This document shows, one piece after another, positions 29,867 through 37,972 of a stretch of 38,032 nucleotides of DNA. The notes beneath the pieces are model-generated. The model saw only the letters and a list, made by a program, of their open reading frames with translations. It did no database searches and was not told where the DNA came from. Both the position numbers and the translations under genes were made by a program. Origin of the DNA: a virus; IMG/VR virus record IMGVR_UViG_3300031787_000358, positions 1 to 38,032 of that record, one strand, 5' to 3'. The first letter of the stretch is position 1. Every line of letters starts with the position of its first letter.

Positions 29867-30265
29867 GTGGCCATCACGTTTTCTGTACCTGGCAAGCCAA
29901 TTCCGCAGCCACGCGTAAAAGTGACTCGGAGAGGCCATGCGTACACGCCAGATAACGGAATCGTGGCGTACCGACAGGCGATAGCCCTGGCGGCGAAAGC
30001 CGCCGGGGCGTTGCCTACAGACGAAGCCCCGCTCACGCTCATCATCGACCTTGTTTTCGTCAGGCCAAAGTCGCACTTCAAGGCCAGCGGCGAACTAAAT
30101 CCACGCACTGCGTTGCGTCTCCCGCCAGGGGATTGCTCGAACTACCAGAAGGGAGTTGAGGACGCATTGAACGGCGTGGCATGGGTTGATGACGTGCAGA
30201 TCGGAAAAGTCATCACGGAGAAAACGTACGGCACGGAGGCACGGACTACCGTGCGAATCGGATGA
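29867..30265 (+). CDS. rusA: RusA-like Holliday junction resolvase
   Basis: A 132-residue RusA-family endonuclease that resolves branched DNA before packaging. The signature region has D89, N92, K95, D99, ALNG (100-103), W106 and D108-D109 (GDCSNYQKGVEDALNGVAW, then VDDVQI). The canonical DxDN is D-C-S-N here, one spacing variant to check. The start is GTG 29867. The stop overlaps the glycosyltransferase start (ATGA). Confidence 0.88.
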   Translation: MAITFSVPGKPIPQPRVKVTRRGHAYTPDNGIVAYRQAIALAAKAAGALPTDEAPLTLIIDLVFVRPKSHFKASGELNPRTALRLPPGDCSNYQKGVEDALNGVAWVDDVQIGKVITEKTYGTEARTTVRIG

Positions 30266-31038
30266 GCGTTGCCGTCATCATCCCCAGCCGCAACATGGCC
30301 GCGACGCTGCATAATTCGCTCGGCAGCGCGTGCCATCAAGGCCCAGACGAGGTGGTTGTCATTGACGATGCCAGCACCGATGACAGCCTGGCCGTTGTCG
30401 AGCACTGGGCCAACCAGTTCCCGTGCGTTCGGCTCATCCGCCACGAGGAAAAGACGCCTTGCCACTTGGAAGCGATGCGGGACGCCTACGAATCCGTGGC
30501 GAGCCGGCACATCATCGCCCTGAGTGCCGACGACATCCTGCTGCCTGGGCTGGTAACGGCGATCCGGCGGCACATCGAGTCGCCCGTCTTGTTCACCACC
30601 TACGACGTGGTTCGGCCTGACGGATCTTACATTCACGCCGTCAGCCAGGACGTGAGCGAACCGTGCTTGATGACGCCCAAACGCGTGCGTGAGCGTCTGC
30701 AGTCAGGACGAAACGCCACCGAGACTGGCATTGGCTCGTCTCTGCGTGCGGACGTGGCCGCCTGGCTCTGGCGTCACCGCTGGCAGGACATGGGGCCTCA
30801 CATGGACTCCATCGGCTACGCGGCAGCAGCTGCGATCCACGGCGCCACATACCTGCCGATCACCGGGGCTGCTTACACGATGACCGAGAGCAGTTACGGC
30901 CGCGACTCAGTGAACACGCAAGAGAAGGCGTTGCAATGGGCGAAGCGTTGTCACGAGTTCCTGGCTCGCGTTGGTGTAGATGACGAGACATCGGACGCAC
31001 TGATCATGAAACGATGTGGTGTGAGGGTTGAACGATGA
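30262..31038 (+). CDS. Family 2-like glycosyltransferase
   Basis: A 258-residue GT-A enzyme: VAVIIPSRNMAATLHNSL start, VVVIDDASTDDS (about 31-42) for nucleotide binding, and SADD (88-91) as the metal-binding DxD-type motif. It is cytoplasmic, with no TM segment. ATGA-coupled to rusA and to the next glycosyltransferase. Likely targets are phage DNA, virion proteins or host surface glycans. Confidence 0.88.
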   Translation: MSVAVIIPSRNMAATLHNSLGSACHQGPDEVVVIDDASTDDSLAVVEHWANQFPCVRLIRHEEKTPCHLEAMRDAYESVASRHIIALSADDILLPGLVTAIRRHIESPVLFTTYDVVRPDGSYIHAVSQDVSEPCLMTPKRVRERLQSGRNATETGIGSSLRADVAAWLWRHRWQDMGPHMDSIGYAAAAAIHGATYLPITGAAYTMTESSYGRDSVNTQEKALQWAKRCHEFLARVGVDDETSDALIMKRCGVRVER

Positions 31039-31943
31039 ACATCCCCGACCATCTCATTTACCCGCTGGAGCCGTTTGCCGAGCTGTACCAGAAACGGTAC
31101 GCGGAAGGCATGGCCCGGCTGGCCCATTCAAAGGTGGCCTTTGTTGGCCTAGCTCGCAACTGTGCCGTGCGGCTGGCTGAGAACCTCGGGCGGCTCGAGT
31201 ACCTCGTGCGGTCGTGCAAGTCGTGGGCACTGCACATCGAAGAGAACGACAGCACGGATCAGACGCTTGAAGTGCTGCAGGCATTCGCCGAGGCGTACAA
31301 GCAGGCCACGTTCACGTCTCAGACGCTTGGCCGCGAGCACTATGGGGCCGAGTTCGCAGGACGCAGGACGATTGCCCTGGCCGAGTACCGCGACGCGTGC
31401 CAACGGTGGGTGCGGGATTGTGCCGCAGACGCCGACTACGTGATCGTCATCGACTGGGACCAATGGGGCGGCTGGTCGCACACTGGGCTTCTCAACGGGA
31501 TCGGGTGGCTTGTGGAGATGCCTGGGGCTTACGGCATGGCAAGCGTCTCGCTGGTTGAGCATCCTGTCATGGCCATGGGCGAAGACAAAAAGCCGGCCAT
31601 CACAAAAGGATGGCTGCAATATGACTGCTGGGCGCTGCGTGGAGTTGGCCAGGCGGACTGCTACTTGGATGACTACACAGCTGGGCTCGGCGGATGGAAG
31701 CACCAGTGGCTGCCGCCGGTTGGTTCGCCGCCCGTGCTCGTCTCGTCTGCCTTTGGCGGGCTGTGCATTTACCGCACGGAAGCCTTCCTGCAAGGCACAT
31801 ACGACGGCGTGAAAGACTGCGAGCACGTTCCGAAGCACGCAAGCATCGCTAAGGCGACGGGCCAGCACTTGTACTTGAACCCGTCGCAGCGATGCGTCAT
31901 GGCTTGGATGAAAGACGATGAAGGGCATCACGGCGACCATTAG
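31035..31943 (+). CDS. Second glycosyltransferase-like protein
   Basis: A 302-residue protein with VAFVGLARNCAVRLAENLGRL, IEENDSTDQTLEVL and VIVIDWDQWGGW (D140, D142 as the DxD-type motif), then an FGGLCIYRTEAF acceptor-like segment. It resembles glycosyltransferases of the CAP59/GT69 type. Coupled to the previous gene, so the two probably build one modification, such as a disaccharide. Confidence 0.82.
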   Translation: MNIPDHLIYPLEPFAELYQKRYAEGMARLAHSKVAFVGLARNCAVRLAENLGRLEYLVRSCKSWALHIEENDSTDQTLEVLQAFAEAYKQATFTSQTLGREHYGAEFAGRRTIALAEYRDACQRWVRDCAADADYVIVIDWDQWGGWSHTGLLNGIGWLVEMPGAYGMASVSLVEHPVMAMGEDKKPAITKGWLQYDCWALRGVGQADCYLDDYTAGLGGWKHQWLPPVGSPPVLVSSAFGGLCIYRTEAFLQGTYDGVKDCEHVPKHASIAKATGQHLYLNPSQRCVMAWMKDDEGHHGDH

Positions 31944-32280
31944 CGTTGCCGCATTCCGAGCCGATTGGCTAACGCACATGCCGATGCGGGCACTGTGCCA
32001 GCGGTGGACTATTAGCCGCGACCAAGTCATCCGACTGAAGCATGTCTGGCATCTGCCACCACGGCACGACAGGCGACTACGGGCCAAGCCAGTACGGCAG
32101 CGTGACCCGACGCCCCGCGAGATCCTGCAGGCCACGAAGGAGATCCAGGCGACGTGGACCGAGGAAGTCCGCGAGGACCGCCGCGTCATCAAGACGCAGG
32201 TGGTGACGCTCAAACGGATCGAGATGACCGACGAAGCCCGCGAGGCGTTTGAGGACCAGGCCGGCGAGGTGCAGTGGTGA
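31918..32280 (+). CDS. Basic HTH-like protein
   Basis: A 120-residue basic protein overlapping the glycosyltransferase by 26 bp. The N-terminal half (DWLTHMPMRALCQRWTISRDQVIRLKHVWHLPPRHDRR) fits a helix-turn-helix with a basic tail, followed by a charged helix. It probably binds DNA as a regulator of late genes, but no family is recognised. Confidence 0.65.
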   Translation: MKGITATISVAAFRADWLTHMPMRALCQRWTISRDQVIRLKHVWHLPPRHDRRLRAKPVRQRDPTPREILQATKEIQATWTEEVREDRRVIKTQVVTLKRIEMTDEAREAFEDQAGEVQW

Positions 32281-32543
32281 GCGGCAGCGATCACGTACAT
32301 CGGCGGATCGTTGTGGAGTACGGGCAACTGTACGCGTACTGCTACATGACTGACGGGAACGGCAAGGTGCTCGAAGAAGAGCGGTTCCGCCAGCCGCTTC
32401 GCCTGGACCGCAAGGACGTGGCAGACGAGGCCGAGGACTGCTACCGCTCGGTGTGGGATTGGCTGAACGACACCGTCAACGTCACGCCGCTGCAAGGGGA
32501 TGAGGACGAGGGGGCAGAATCGGGGGAGGAGGACACGCCGTGA
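32277..32543 (+). CDS. Small acidic protein
   Basis: An 88-residue protein starting with GTG 32277 (GAGGTG five bases upstream; another GTG at 32274). It has a beta start (RRIVVEYGQLYAYCYMTDGNGKVLEEERF), then a helical part and a strongly acidic C-terminus (EDEGAESGEED). The function is unknown. Confidence 0.6.
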   Translation: MSGSDHVHRRIVVEYGQLYAYCYMTDGNGKVLEEERFRQPLRLDRKDVADEAEDCYRSVWDWLNDTVNVTPLQGDEDEGAESGEEDTP

Positions 32544-32842
32544 CGAACTACGAAGCCACGCCCGCCGAGCTCGATAAGTACGGCACCAACTTGAACATCT
32601 GGCAGCAGATCCAGCTGCTCTCGGCTTGGTCGCCGCTCATCGGCTACGGCCAGCGGTTCGTCAATGAAGTCGATCCGTACAAGCGAAGCATCATCGTCGG
32701 CGAAGCCTGCGAATGGCTGGCATCGAAGACCAAGGCCGTGACCGATGACCAACTCGTGCGGCTCATCTCGGACGTGCTGAAAACCAAGGAAGGCGAGGCA
32801 CTGGTGCGGTTCGCCCTGCTCCAAGTCGAGGGCCGCAAGTGA
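32540..32842 (+). CDS. Helical hypothetical protein
   Basis: A 100-residue helical protein, GTG start coupled to the previous stop (GTGA), with LNIWQQIQLLSAWSPLIGYG and DDQLVRLISDVLKTKEGEALVRF segments. No family recognised. It belongs to the run of small genes leading to the lysis-type block. Confidence 0.6.
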   Translation: MTNYEATPAELDKYGTNLNIWQQIQLLSAWSPLIGYGQRFVNEVDPYKRSIIVGEACEWLASKTKAVTDDQLVRLISDVLKTKEGEALVRFALLQVEGRK

Positions 32843-33447
32843 ATGTTGAACACGCATTTCGTGCCGGTGCCCTCGCTCTGGCGGTTGCTCTCGCGGTGGC
32901 TCCCTACTGGCCGCAGATCAGAGCGGCCGCGAGTCGTGCGTTGGAAGCCGCAAAAGAAAAAGCCGGTCTCCTGAGTCGCCTTGCCGCCATTGCTCTGCTG
33001 GTCGCTGCCGCCTGGGGCAAGGTGCCGCTGCCGACGTTGCCAGCCAGCCCCGTGGCTCCCGTGGCCGTCGAGACGCCGAGTGCCGAGATGCAGACGTTGG
33101 TGCAGCCGATTGCCGATGCCCTGCGTGGTGCGTCGGCCGTGGATCGTGCCCTGTGGGCCGAAGTCTGGAACAAGGCCGCGACGGTGGCGGCTGGCGATGC
33201 CGTCACCACCGAGGTGGTCTTCACGGACACTCGCTCGCTGCGGGCGTTTACGGCGTTGGCCGTGGACATCGCCTGGCGTCGAATCGGGCAGCATGTGCCC
33301 GGCTCCAATGAATCGCTGCGGACGGCCGTAGAGGCCGCGTACGGGTCCGCTGTTGGCACGGACGTTGTGCCGGTCACTGCGGACCTGCGGGGCCGTTATG
33401 TGGCGTTCTGTCGTGCCGTGGCATGGGCCGGCGTCAACGGGGGCTGA
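32839..33447 (+). CDS. Two-TM membrane-associated protein
   Basis: A 202-residue Ala/Val-rich protein. Hydrophobic segments lie near residues 10-22 (GALALAVALAVAPYW) and 45-60 (LLSRLAAIALLVAAAW), separated by a charged stretch, followed by a Pro-rich linker and a helical C-terminal domain. GTG start, GTGA coupling. It may anchor lysis or virion-entry proteins. Family not recognised. Confidence 0.65.
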   Translation: MNVEHAFRAGALALAVALAVAPYWPQIRAAASRALEAAKEKAGLLSRLAAIALLVAAAWGKVPLPTLPASPVAPVAVETPSAEMQTLVQPIADALRGASAVDRALWAEVWNKAATVAAGDAVTTEVVFTDTRSLRAFTALAVDIAWRRIGQHVPGSNESLRTAVEAAYGSAVGTDVVPVTADLRGRYVAFCRAVAWAGVNGG

Positions 33448-33450
33448 CGC

Positions 33451-34374
33451 ATGGCCGAGCATGGCATGGGCTACGTCCCCGACCCAGAAGGTGCCGAGGC
33501 GTTCGTAGCGACGCTGCCGCATCCGACGCTCGCAACGGCCGGGCCGGATCTCAAGGCGGCCGATCAGGACGTGCTTCTGTACCCAGCCCTGTTGGCGTGC
33601 GACAGCAAGTGGAAGCGTGGCTCGCAAGGCAACGTCGGCTCATGCGTCGGCTGGGGCGCGAGCCTGGCCGTAGACGTGCTCGCCGCGTGCGACATTCACT
33701 GGCGGAAAGAGCCGGAAGCCTGGCACGGCCGCACCATTGAGGCGAGCTTGTACGGCTTCTCGCGGGTGGAGGCTCGGGGCCAGCGCACGAACACCGGAGG
33801 CGACGGCAGCACGGGCTTCCATGCCGCGAAAGCCATCCGTGACTTCGGCTGCCTGCACTACGGCGTTGATTACGGCGGCACAGTGATCCGCGAGGAAGGA
33901 AAGCAGCAGCGGGACCGTGAGTGGGGCCGCTCTGGAGTGCCCGAGGTGCTCGAGCCGTTCGCCAAGCAGCGGCGGTGCAGCGAAACGACGCTTGTTCTGT
34001 CGTTTGATGACTGTGCCCGAGCCATCAGCAATGGCTATGGGGTCGTTTTCTGCAGTGGCCAAGGCTTCAGCATGAGCCGCGATGAAGATGGCTTTTGCAA
34101 GGCCGGCGGGGTCTGGTGGCATTGCCTCTTTGGGGGCGGAGTCCGGTTCGGCAAACGCCCAGGCGTGCATATCTGGAACAGTTGGGGCGAATCCAACACA
34201 GTCGGTAAGCACTACCCAAACGACATGCCGCAGGCCGTGCGTAACTGCTCGTTCTGGGCTGATGCGGATGTGATTGACCGCATGTGCTCGGGCCGTGATT
34301 CCTACGTCTACGCCGGGTACAGCGGGTTCAAGCCGTCGCAGATGCCCGGCAACTGGCTGGAGGGCATCCTGTGA
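33451..34374 (+). CDS. Papain-fold cysteine peptidase-like protein
   Basis: A 307-residue protein with papain (C1-type) catalytic features: Q59 and C65 in SQGNVGSCVGWG (same six-residue spacing as papain Q19-C25), H224 in WWHCLFGGGV and N243 in IWNSWGES. No signal peptide. It precedes small lipoprotein and TM genes, so it may serve lysis, or act as a virion-carried protease. The Cys is followed by V-G-W rather than W-A-F. Confidence 0.75.
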   Translation: MAEHGMGYVPDPEGAEAFVATLPHPTLATAGPDLKAADQDVLLYPALLACDSKWKRGSQGNVGSCVGWGASLAVDVLAACDIHWRKEPEAWHGRTIEASLYGFSRVEARGQRTNTGGDGSTGFHAAKAIRDFGCLHYGVDYGGTVIREEGKQQRDREWGRSGVPEVLEPFAKQRRCSETTLVLSFDDCARAISNGYGVVFCSGQGFSMSRDEDGFCKAGGVWWHCLFGGGVRFGKRPGVHIWNSWGESNTVGKHYPNDMPQAVRNCSFWADADVIDRMCSGRDSYVYAGYSGFKPSQMPGNWLEGIL

Positions 34375-34610
34375 GATTCCTGCTGGCATTCGCCGTCGTG
34401 CTCGTTGGATGCGTTGCCACGCTGCCCGGTGACAACGGCGTCACCGCCGACCTGGCCTGCGAGACAGCCCGCATGGTCGTGCAGCTGCGGCACGAGATCG
34501 CCCCCAGCCCGGCCAGCGACAAGTGTGACAACTGCGACGGCACCGGGAAGATCGGCGACGGCCGCATCGTCATGCCTTGCCCGATCTGTAAAGGAACTGG
34601 CAGAAAATGA
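34371..34610 (+). CDS. Lipoprotein with DnaJ-type zinc motifs
   Basis: A 79-residue protein: a signal/lipobox start (FLLAFAVVLVGC, Cys14) and a C-terminal pair of DnaJ-like CxxCxGxG motifs (CDNCDGTGK and CPICKGTGR) forming one zinc site. GTG start coupled to the papain-like gene. It might be an outer-membrane spanin-like or envelope chaperone protein; a lipoprotein carrying a zinc knuckle is unusual. Confidence 0.7.
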   Translation: MRFLLAFAVVLVGCVATLPGDNGVTADLACETARMVVQLRHEIAPSPASDKCDNCDGTGKIGDGRIVMPCPICKGTGRK

Positions 34611-34957
34611 CACTTTCCGACTTGCAGACGCACGTCTGGGATCGCCTGCCGACGCTACAGCGATCGGTTGCCGGCCGTCGCATCGTCTCGCGGATCGTGA
34701 AGTCAGCCGTCCGAGGCTGGCCCCTGCCGGTGCTCGAACAGTGCAACGCCGACGAAACGCAGGTCGTGGCCAAGCACTACACCAAGCAGATCGAGCGGGC
34801 CGCCCGCCACGAGTTCGGCATGGGCATCATCCTGACGCTGGTGCTTGGGGCTCTTGTGCAAGAGGTGGTAAAGCTCTTGGTTCAATGGTGGCTCGATCGA
34901 CAGGAGAACCGCACGCAGATGCGTCTACTGATGCGTGAGGCACGGAACCATGACTGA
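34607..34957 (+). CDS. Single-TM protein
   Basis: A 116-residue protein, ATGA-coupled. Basic N-terminal half, then one hydrophobic segment about residues 71-90 (FGMGIILTLVLGALVQEVVK) and a charged C-terminus. It may be a holin or spanin partner next to the lipoprotein and another TM gene. Confidence 0.65.
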   Translation: MTLSDLQTHVWDRLPTLQRSVAGRRIVSRIVKSAVRGWPLPVLEQCNADETQVVAKHYTKQIERAARHEFGMGIILTLVLGALVQEVVKLLVQWWLDRQENRTQMRLLMREARNHD

Positions 34958-35189
34958 GGCAGCGAAAGACACCGTGTTCGGCATCATGGAGCGATGGGGC
35001 TTTCCGGTGCTCGTGGCACTCGCGGCAGGGTATATCCTGCGGAACGACGTGCTGCTGCCCCTGGTAGAAGAGCACAGGTCGTTCGTGAAGCAACTCGGCG
35101 AGACGCAACGCGAGATCAGCCAGGCCGTCGCGGAACAGACGAAGTTGCTTTACGCGTTGCAGCAAAAAGCAGCCAAGGTGGAGAACTGA
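34950..35189 (+). CDS. Holin-like protein (TM plus coiled coil)
   Basis: A 79-residue protein with one TM segment (about 16-34, WGFPVLVALAAGYILRNDV) followed by a coiled coil (EEHRSFVKQLGETQREISQAVAEQTKLLYALQQK). This BhlA/UviB-like layout is used by small phage holins. Overlaps the previous gene by 8 bp. Likely forms the membrane lesion at lysis. Confidence 0.65.
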   Translation: MTEAAKDTVFGIMERWGFPVLVALAAGYILRNDVLLPLVEEHRSFVKQLGETQREISQAVAEQTKLLYALQQKAAKVEN

Positions 35190-35192
35190 CGC

Positions 35193-35921
35193 ATGGGGAT
35201 GAGCCCGAAACTGTTGCGGCCCAGAGCGAGCGGGTTTAACCCGAAGAGCATCAGCGGGCTGTCATTGTGGCTTGATGCCTCCGACTCGTCTTCGATCACG
35301 ACATCGACCGGCGTGTCGGTCTGGGCCGACAAAAGCGGGAACGGCAGGAATGCAACACAGACAACGGGCGGAAAACAACCTGCATATACCAACACCATCA
35401 ACGGCCGAAAAGTCGTCTCGTTTTTGGGCGTTGACGACACCATGCAGATTGCCGCAAACGCGGCATTCAATGCCACATCGCAGACGATCATTATCGTCGC
35501 AAAACAAAGCACAGGCGGTAATCAGTCGCTGTGGTACAAGGCGGACGGCAGCAGCGCTAATGGCGTCATCATGCGATACAGAACTGGCGGAGTAACATTC
35601 TGGCACTACCAGAAAAACGACGGTTCCTCTGAAACAATCGGCACAAGCAGTGCTACTCTTTCAAACGTAAACGTGTGGTCGATTGTCCTTGAGCCGACAG
35701 CCCAGGCTGGATGGACTAACGGAACAGCAGCAAATACCGCCACTGTAACCACGGCCTACGACAACAATAGCGGCCCGTGGCTCGGCTCGCGGCGAGATAT
35801 CGGCGAGTATTTCATTGGCGACATCGCTGAGGTTCTTCATTGGAATAGAGCGCTGACTGCCGCAGAACGCCAGAGAGTCGAGCGGAATCTCGGCAAAAAA
35901 TGGGGAGTCACGGTCGCATGA
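35193..35921 (+). CDS. LamG/concanavalin-like putative receptor-binding protein
   Basis: A 242-residue protein with a lectin-like beta-sandwich: ISGLSLWLDASDSSSI, VWADKSGNGRNATQ, a FHWYK-type middle, and EYFIGDIAEVLHWNRALTAAERQRVERNL at the end, the usual LamG ending. It probably binds host glycans. Its middle is lower in GC than its neighbours, which is common for host-range genes exchanged between phages. Confidence 0.8.
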   Translation: MGMSPKLLRPRASGFNPKSISGLSLWLDASDSSSITTSTGVSVWADKSGNGRNATQTTGGKQPAYTNTINGRKVVSFLGVDDTMQIAANAAFNATSQTIIIVAKQSTGGNQSLWYKADGSSANGVIMRYRTGGVTFWHYQKNDGSSETIGTSSATLSNVNVWSIVLEPTAQAGWTNGTAANTATVTTAYDNNSGPWLGSRRDIGEYFIGDIAEVLHWNRALTAAERQRVERNLGKKWGVTVA

Positions 35922-36214
35922 CGCCGCACCGTTTCTTCCGCAGCGACGAGGCAACATACGAGAGCGTGCGTGCCACGCTGGATGCTGCGTGGGGACTGCC
36001 AAATGACAAAGCTACGACGACTTGCATCGCGCCCGCCAACACCGCTCCGAGAGACGCATCTGGCCGCCTGCTTGTTGGGTTGCTTCCTGAATGGCTGACC
36101 TGGGAGCCAGCGGCGACTCTGCTTCCGCAATTGCTTTCCAGCGGCGCCGTTGAGGAGATCACCGATGCCGATTACCAGGCGGCGCTCCTGCCGCCGGATC
36201 CACTGCAAGGCTAA
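35918..36214 (+). CDS. Hypothetical protein after receptor-binding gene
   Basis: A 98-residue protein, ATGA-coupled, with TYESVRATLDAAWGLPNDKATTTCIAPANTAPRDASGRLLVGL and a hydrophobic-acidic end (EITDADYQAALLP). It may be a chaperone or tail-fibre-associated protein for the upstream gene. No family recognised. Confidence 0.6.
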   Translation: MTPHRFFRSDEATYESVRATLDAAWGLPNDKATTTCIAPANTAPRDASGRLLVGLLPEWLTWEPAATLLPQLLSSGAVEEITDADYQAALLPPDPLQG

Positions 36215-36253
36215 CGCCCCCCAACCCTAGCCTAAAGACACAGGAGACCACGC

Positions 36254-36610
36254 ATGGCCGACTCGATCATCTCGCGCAAGTACCGCGACTTCGACATCAC
36301 GCTGCACACCGCCACGAGCCTGGCCACCACGCTCGACATGCGTGACGTTGCAGGGGCGGTGCTTTCGATTGGCACGATCTCCACCAATGCCAGCACGCTG
36401 CAGATGTGGGTAGGCGTAACGCCTACCGGCACGTTCCGCCGGCTGTACAAGTCGGACGGCAGCGTGGCTGATCTCACGCTTGCCGCGTCCAGCACGGACG
36501 GCCGGGCCTACTCGCTGCCCGATGAAGTGTTCGGCACCGAGTTCCTGAAGATCGTCTCGGCCACGACGAACAGCACCGGCACGGCTGGTGTCGTGATGCT
36601 CAAGAGCTAG
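36254..36610 (+). CDS. Small beta-rich virion protein
   Basis: A 118-residue beta-rich, Thr/Ser-rich protein (FDITLHTATSLATTLDMRDVAGAVLSIGTISTNASTLQMWVGV) with AGGAGA before the ATG. It looks like a capsid decoration or tail protein by composition. No family recognised. Confidence 0.6.
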   Translation: MADSIISRKYRDFDITLHTATSLATTLDMRDVAGAVLSIGTISTNASTLQMWVGVTPTGTFRRLYKSDGSVADLTLAASSTDGRAYSLPDEVFGTEFLKIVSATTNSTGTAGVVMLKS

Positions 36611-36613
36611 GGC

Positions 36614-36928
36614 ATGCCCCAGCGGATTCCAACCCACCGGCCGCTCAGGCTGCGTACCGCCGCAAGGCGTGACGAGAGCGGACGGCCCAATGCGGCACAG
36701 CGTGGGTATTGCTCTGCAGCCTGGTTCAAGACGCGTCAGGCCGTGCTGATCCGCGACGCATGGCAGTGCCAAGAGTGCGGCCGAGTCTGTGCGGACAAGC
36801 GGGAAGCCCACGTTGACCACGTGACGCCAAAGGCTCGAGGTGGCACGGACGAGCTCGGCAACCTGCGGACTCTCTGCATCCGTTGCCACGGAAGGAAGAC
36901 CATGCAGGAGCAACGGCGGAAAGTTTGA
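36614..36928 (+). CDS. HNH endonuclease (packaging-associated)
   Basis: A 104-residue HNH nuclease: CQECGRVC zinc ligands, AHVDHVTPKARGG, and NLRTLCIRCHGRKT. In circular order it lies close upstream of the small terminase. HNH proteins in this place (for example HK97 gp74) stimulate terminase cleavage at cos. Size and motif order are typical. Confidence 0.88.
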   Translation: MPQRIPTHRPLRLRTAARRDESGRPNAAQRGYCSAAWFKTRQAVLIRDAWQCQECGRVCADKREAHVDHVTPKARGGTDELGNLRTLCIRCHGRKTMQEQRRKV

Positions 36929-36967
36929 CAACGCACGCAGGCTGAACGTCACACAGGAGGTGTGGCG

Positions 36968-37972
36968 ATGGCTTGCAGGAAGTGCGGAAGCGATTGGACA
37001 ACGCCGCTCGGAAAGGACTGCAACCGCTGTCCAGTCTGCGACAAGCAGCAGCGGTTTCAAGCAAGGAAGCAGGGCAGGCTCCCTCGGGAAACGCAGAAGG
37101 CGTGCAGCGTTTGTGGGGAATTGTTTACAGCCACACCGCAGCGACAGATGGCCATGACTTGCGGCAGCGAATCATGCAGGAAAGCCGGCAATACAGAAAA
37201 GTGTCGCCGCCATAAAGCCAGGAAGCGAGCTGGCCTGTCTGTAAAGATGGCACCAAGGCAGTCCAGCCAGCGAAAAAAGACCTGCAAGCGTGAAGGCTGC
37301 GAGAATCGCGTGAAGGCACGCAAGCACGATTACTGCAGCCAGACGTGCGCCGGAGCCGATGTCAGGGAGTTCAAGCGTGGCTTCATGGGCCAACCTGCAG
37401 CAATAAGGCAGGCAGCCGCATTCGCTGCATGGTTTGTTGATGTTTGGGAGCCACAGCGGCCACGGAGACACAAAAACTACAAGACCAGGCCGCCATGCGA
37501 AGTGTGTGGCAATGAAACAAATCACTTGAACGCACGTTGCTGTAGTTATGCGTGCAAGAAGGCGTGGCGTGGGGCAAGGCCGTGCAAGTGCGGCCAGTTG
37601 GTTTTGAATGCACGGCTGTTTGGTCACCCTCATTGCGAATCCTGCAAGCGAGAAAGCCGAAGACTGCATAAGAGAATGTACGGCTCGTACCGCCGCCGAT
37701 GCCGGACATACGGAGGGCATTTCAACAAAGACGTGAGGCCCGCTGATGTGTTTAAGAGAGACAGATACGTTTGCCATATTTGTGGCAAGAAAGCACACCG
37801 CCTGTATCAAAGTCATGACCCACTGTCTGCAACTGTGGATCACCACCCGATACCATTGAGTAAAGGCGGCGACCACGACTGGCACAACGTTCGATGTGCC
37901 TGCAAGAGATGCAACGAACTGAAGGGCAACAAGTGGGACGGGCAACGTAGGCTCAGGCTTGAGTCCGCTTAG
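36968..37972 (+). CDS. Multi-zinc-finger HNH nuclease
   Basis: A 334-residue basic protein. It has at least five Cys-pair zinc segments (CRKC..CPVC, CSVC..CGSESC, CKREGC..CSQTC, CEVC..CCSYAC, CKCG..CESC) and a C-terminal HNH domain (FKRDRYVCHICGKKA, VDHHPIPLSKGGDHDWHN, CKRCNELKGNK). AGGAGGTG precedes ATG 36968. Codon and base use look more AT-rich than its neighbours. It resembles a free-standing homing-type nuclease, and may have been acquired beside the packaging HNH. Confidence 0.82.
   Translation: MACRKCGSDWTTPLGKDCNRCPVCDKQQRFQARKQGRLPRETQKACSVCGELFTATPQRQMAMTCGSESCRKAGNTEKCRRHKARKRAGLSVKMAPRQSSQRKKTCKREGCENRVKARKHDYCSQTCAGADVREFKRGFMGQPAAIRQAAAFAAWFVDVWEPQRPRRHKNYKTRPPCEVCGNETNHLNARCCSYACKKAWRGARPCKCGQLVLNARLFGHPHCESCKRESRRLHKRMYGSYRRRCRTYGGHFNKDVRPADVFKRDRYVCHICGKKAHRLYQSHDPLSATVDHHPIPLSKGGDHDWHNVRCACKRCNELKGNKWDGQRRLRLESA

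Noticed and set aside
36925-36950. Promoter before the second HNH gene
   Set aside because: TTGACA is present at the end of the first HNH gene but no -10 element lies at suitable spacing.
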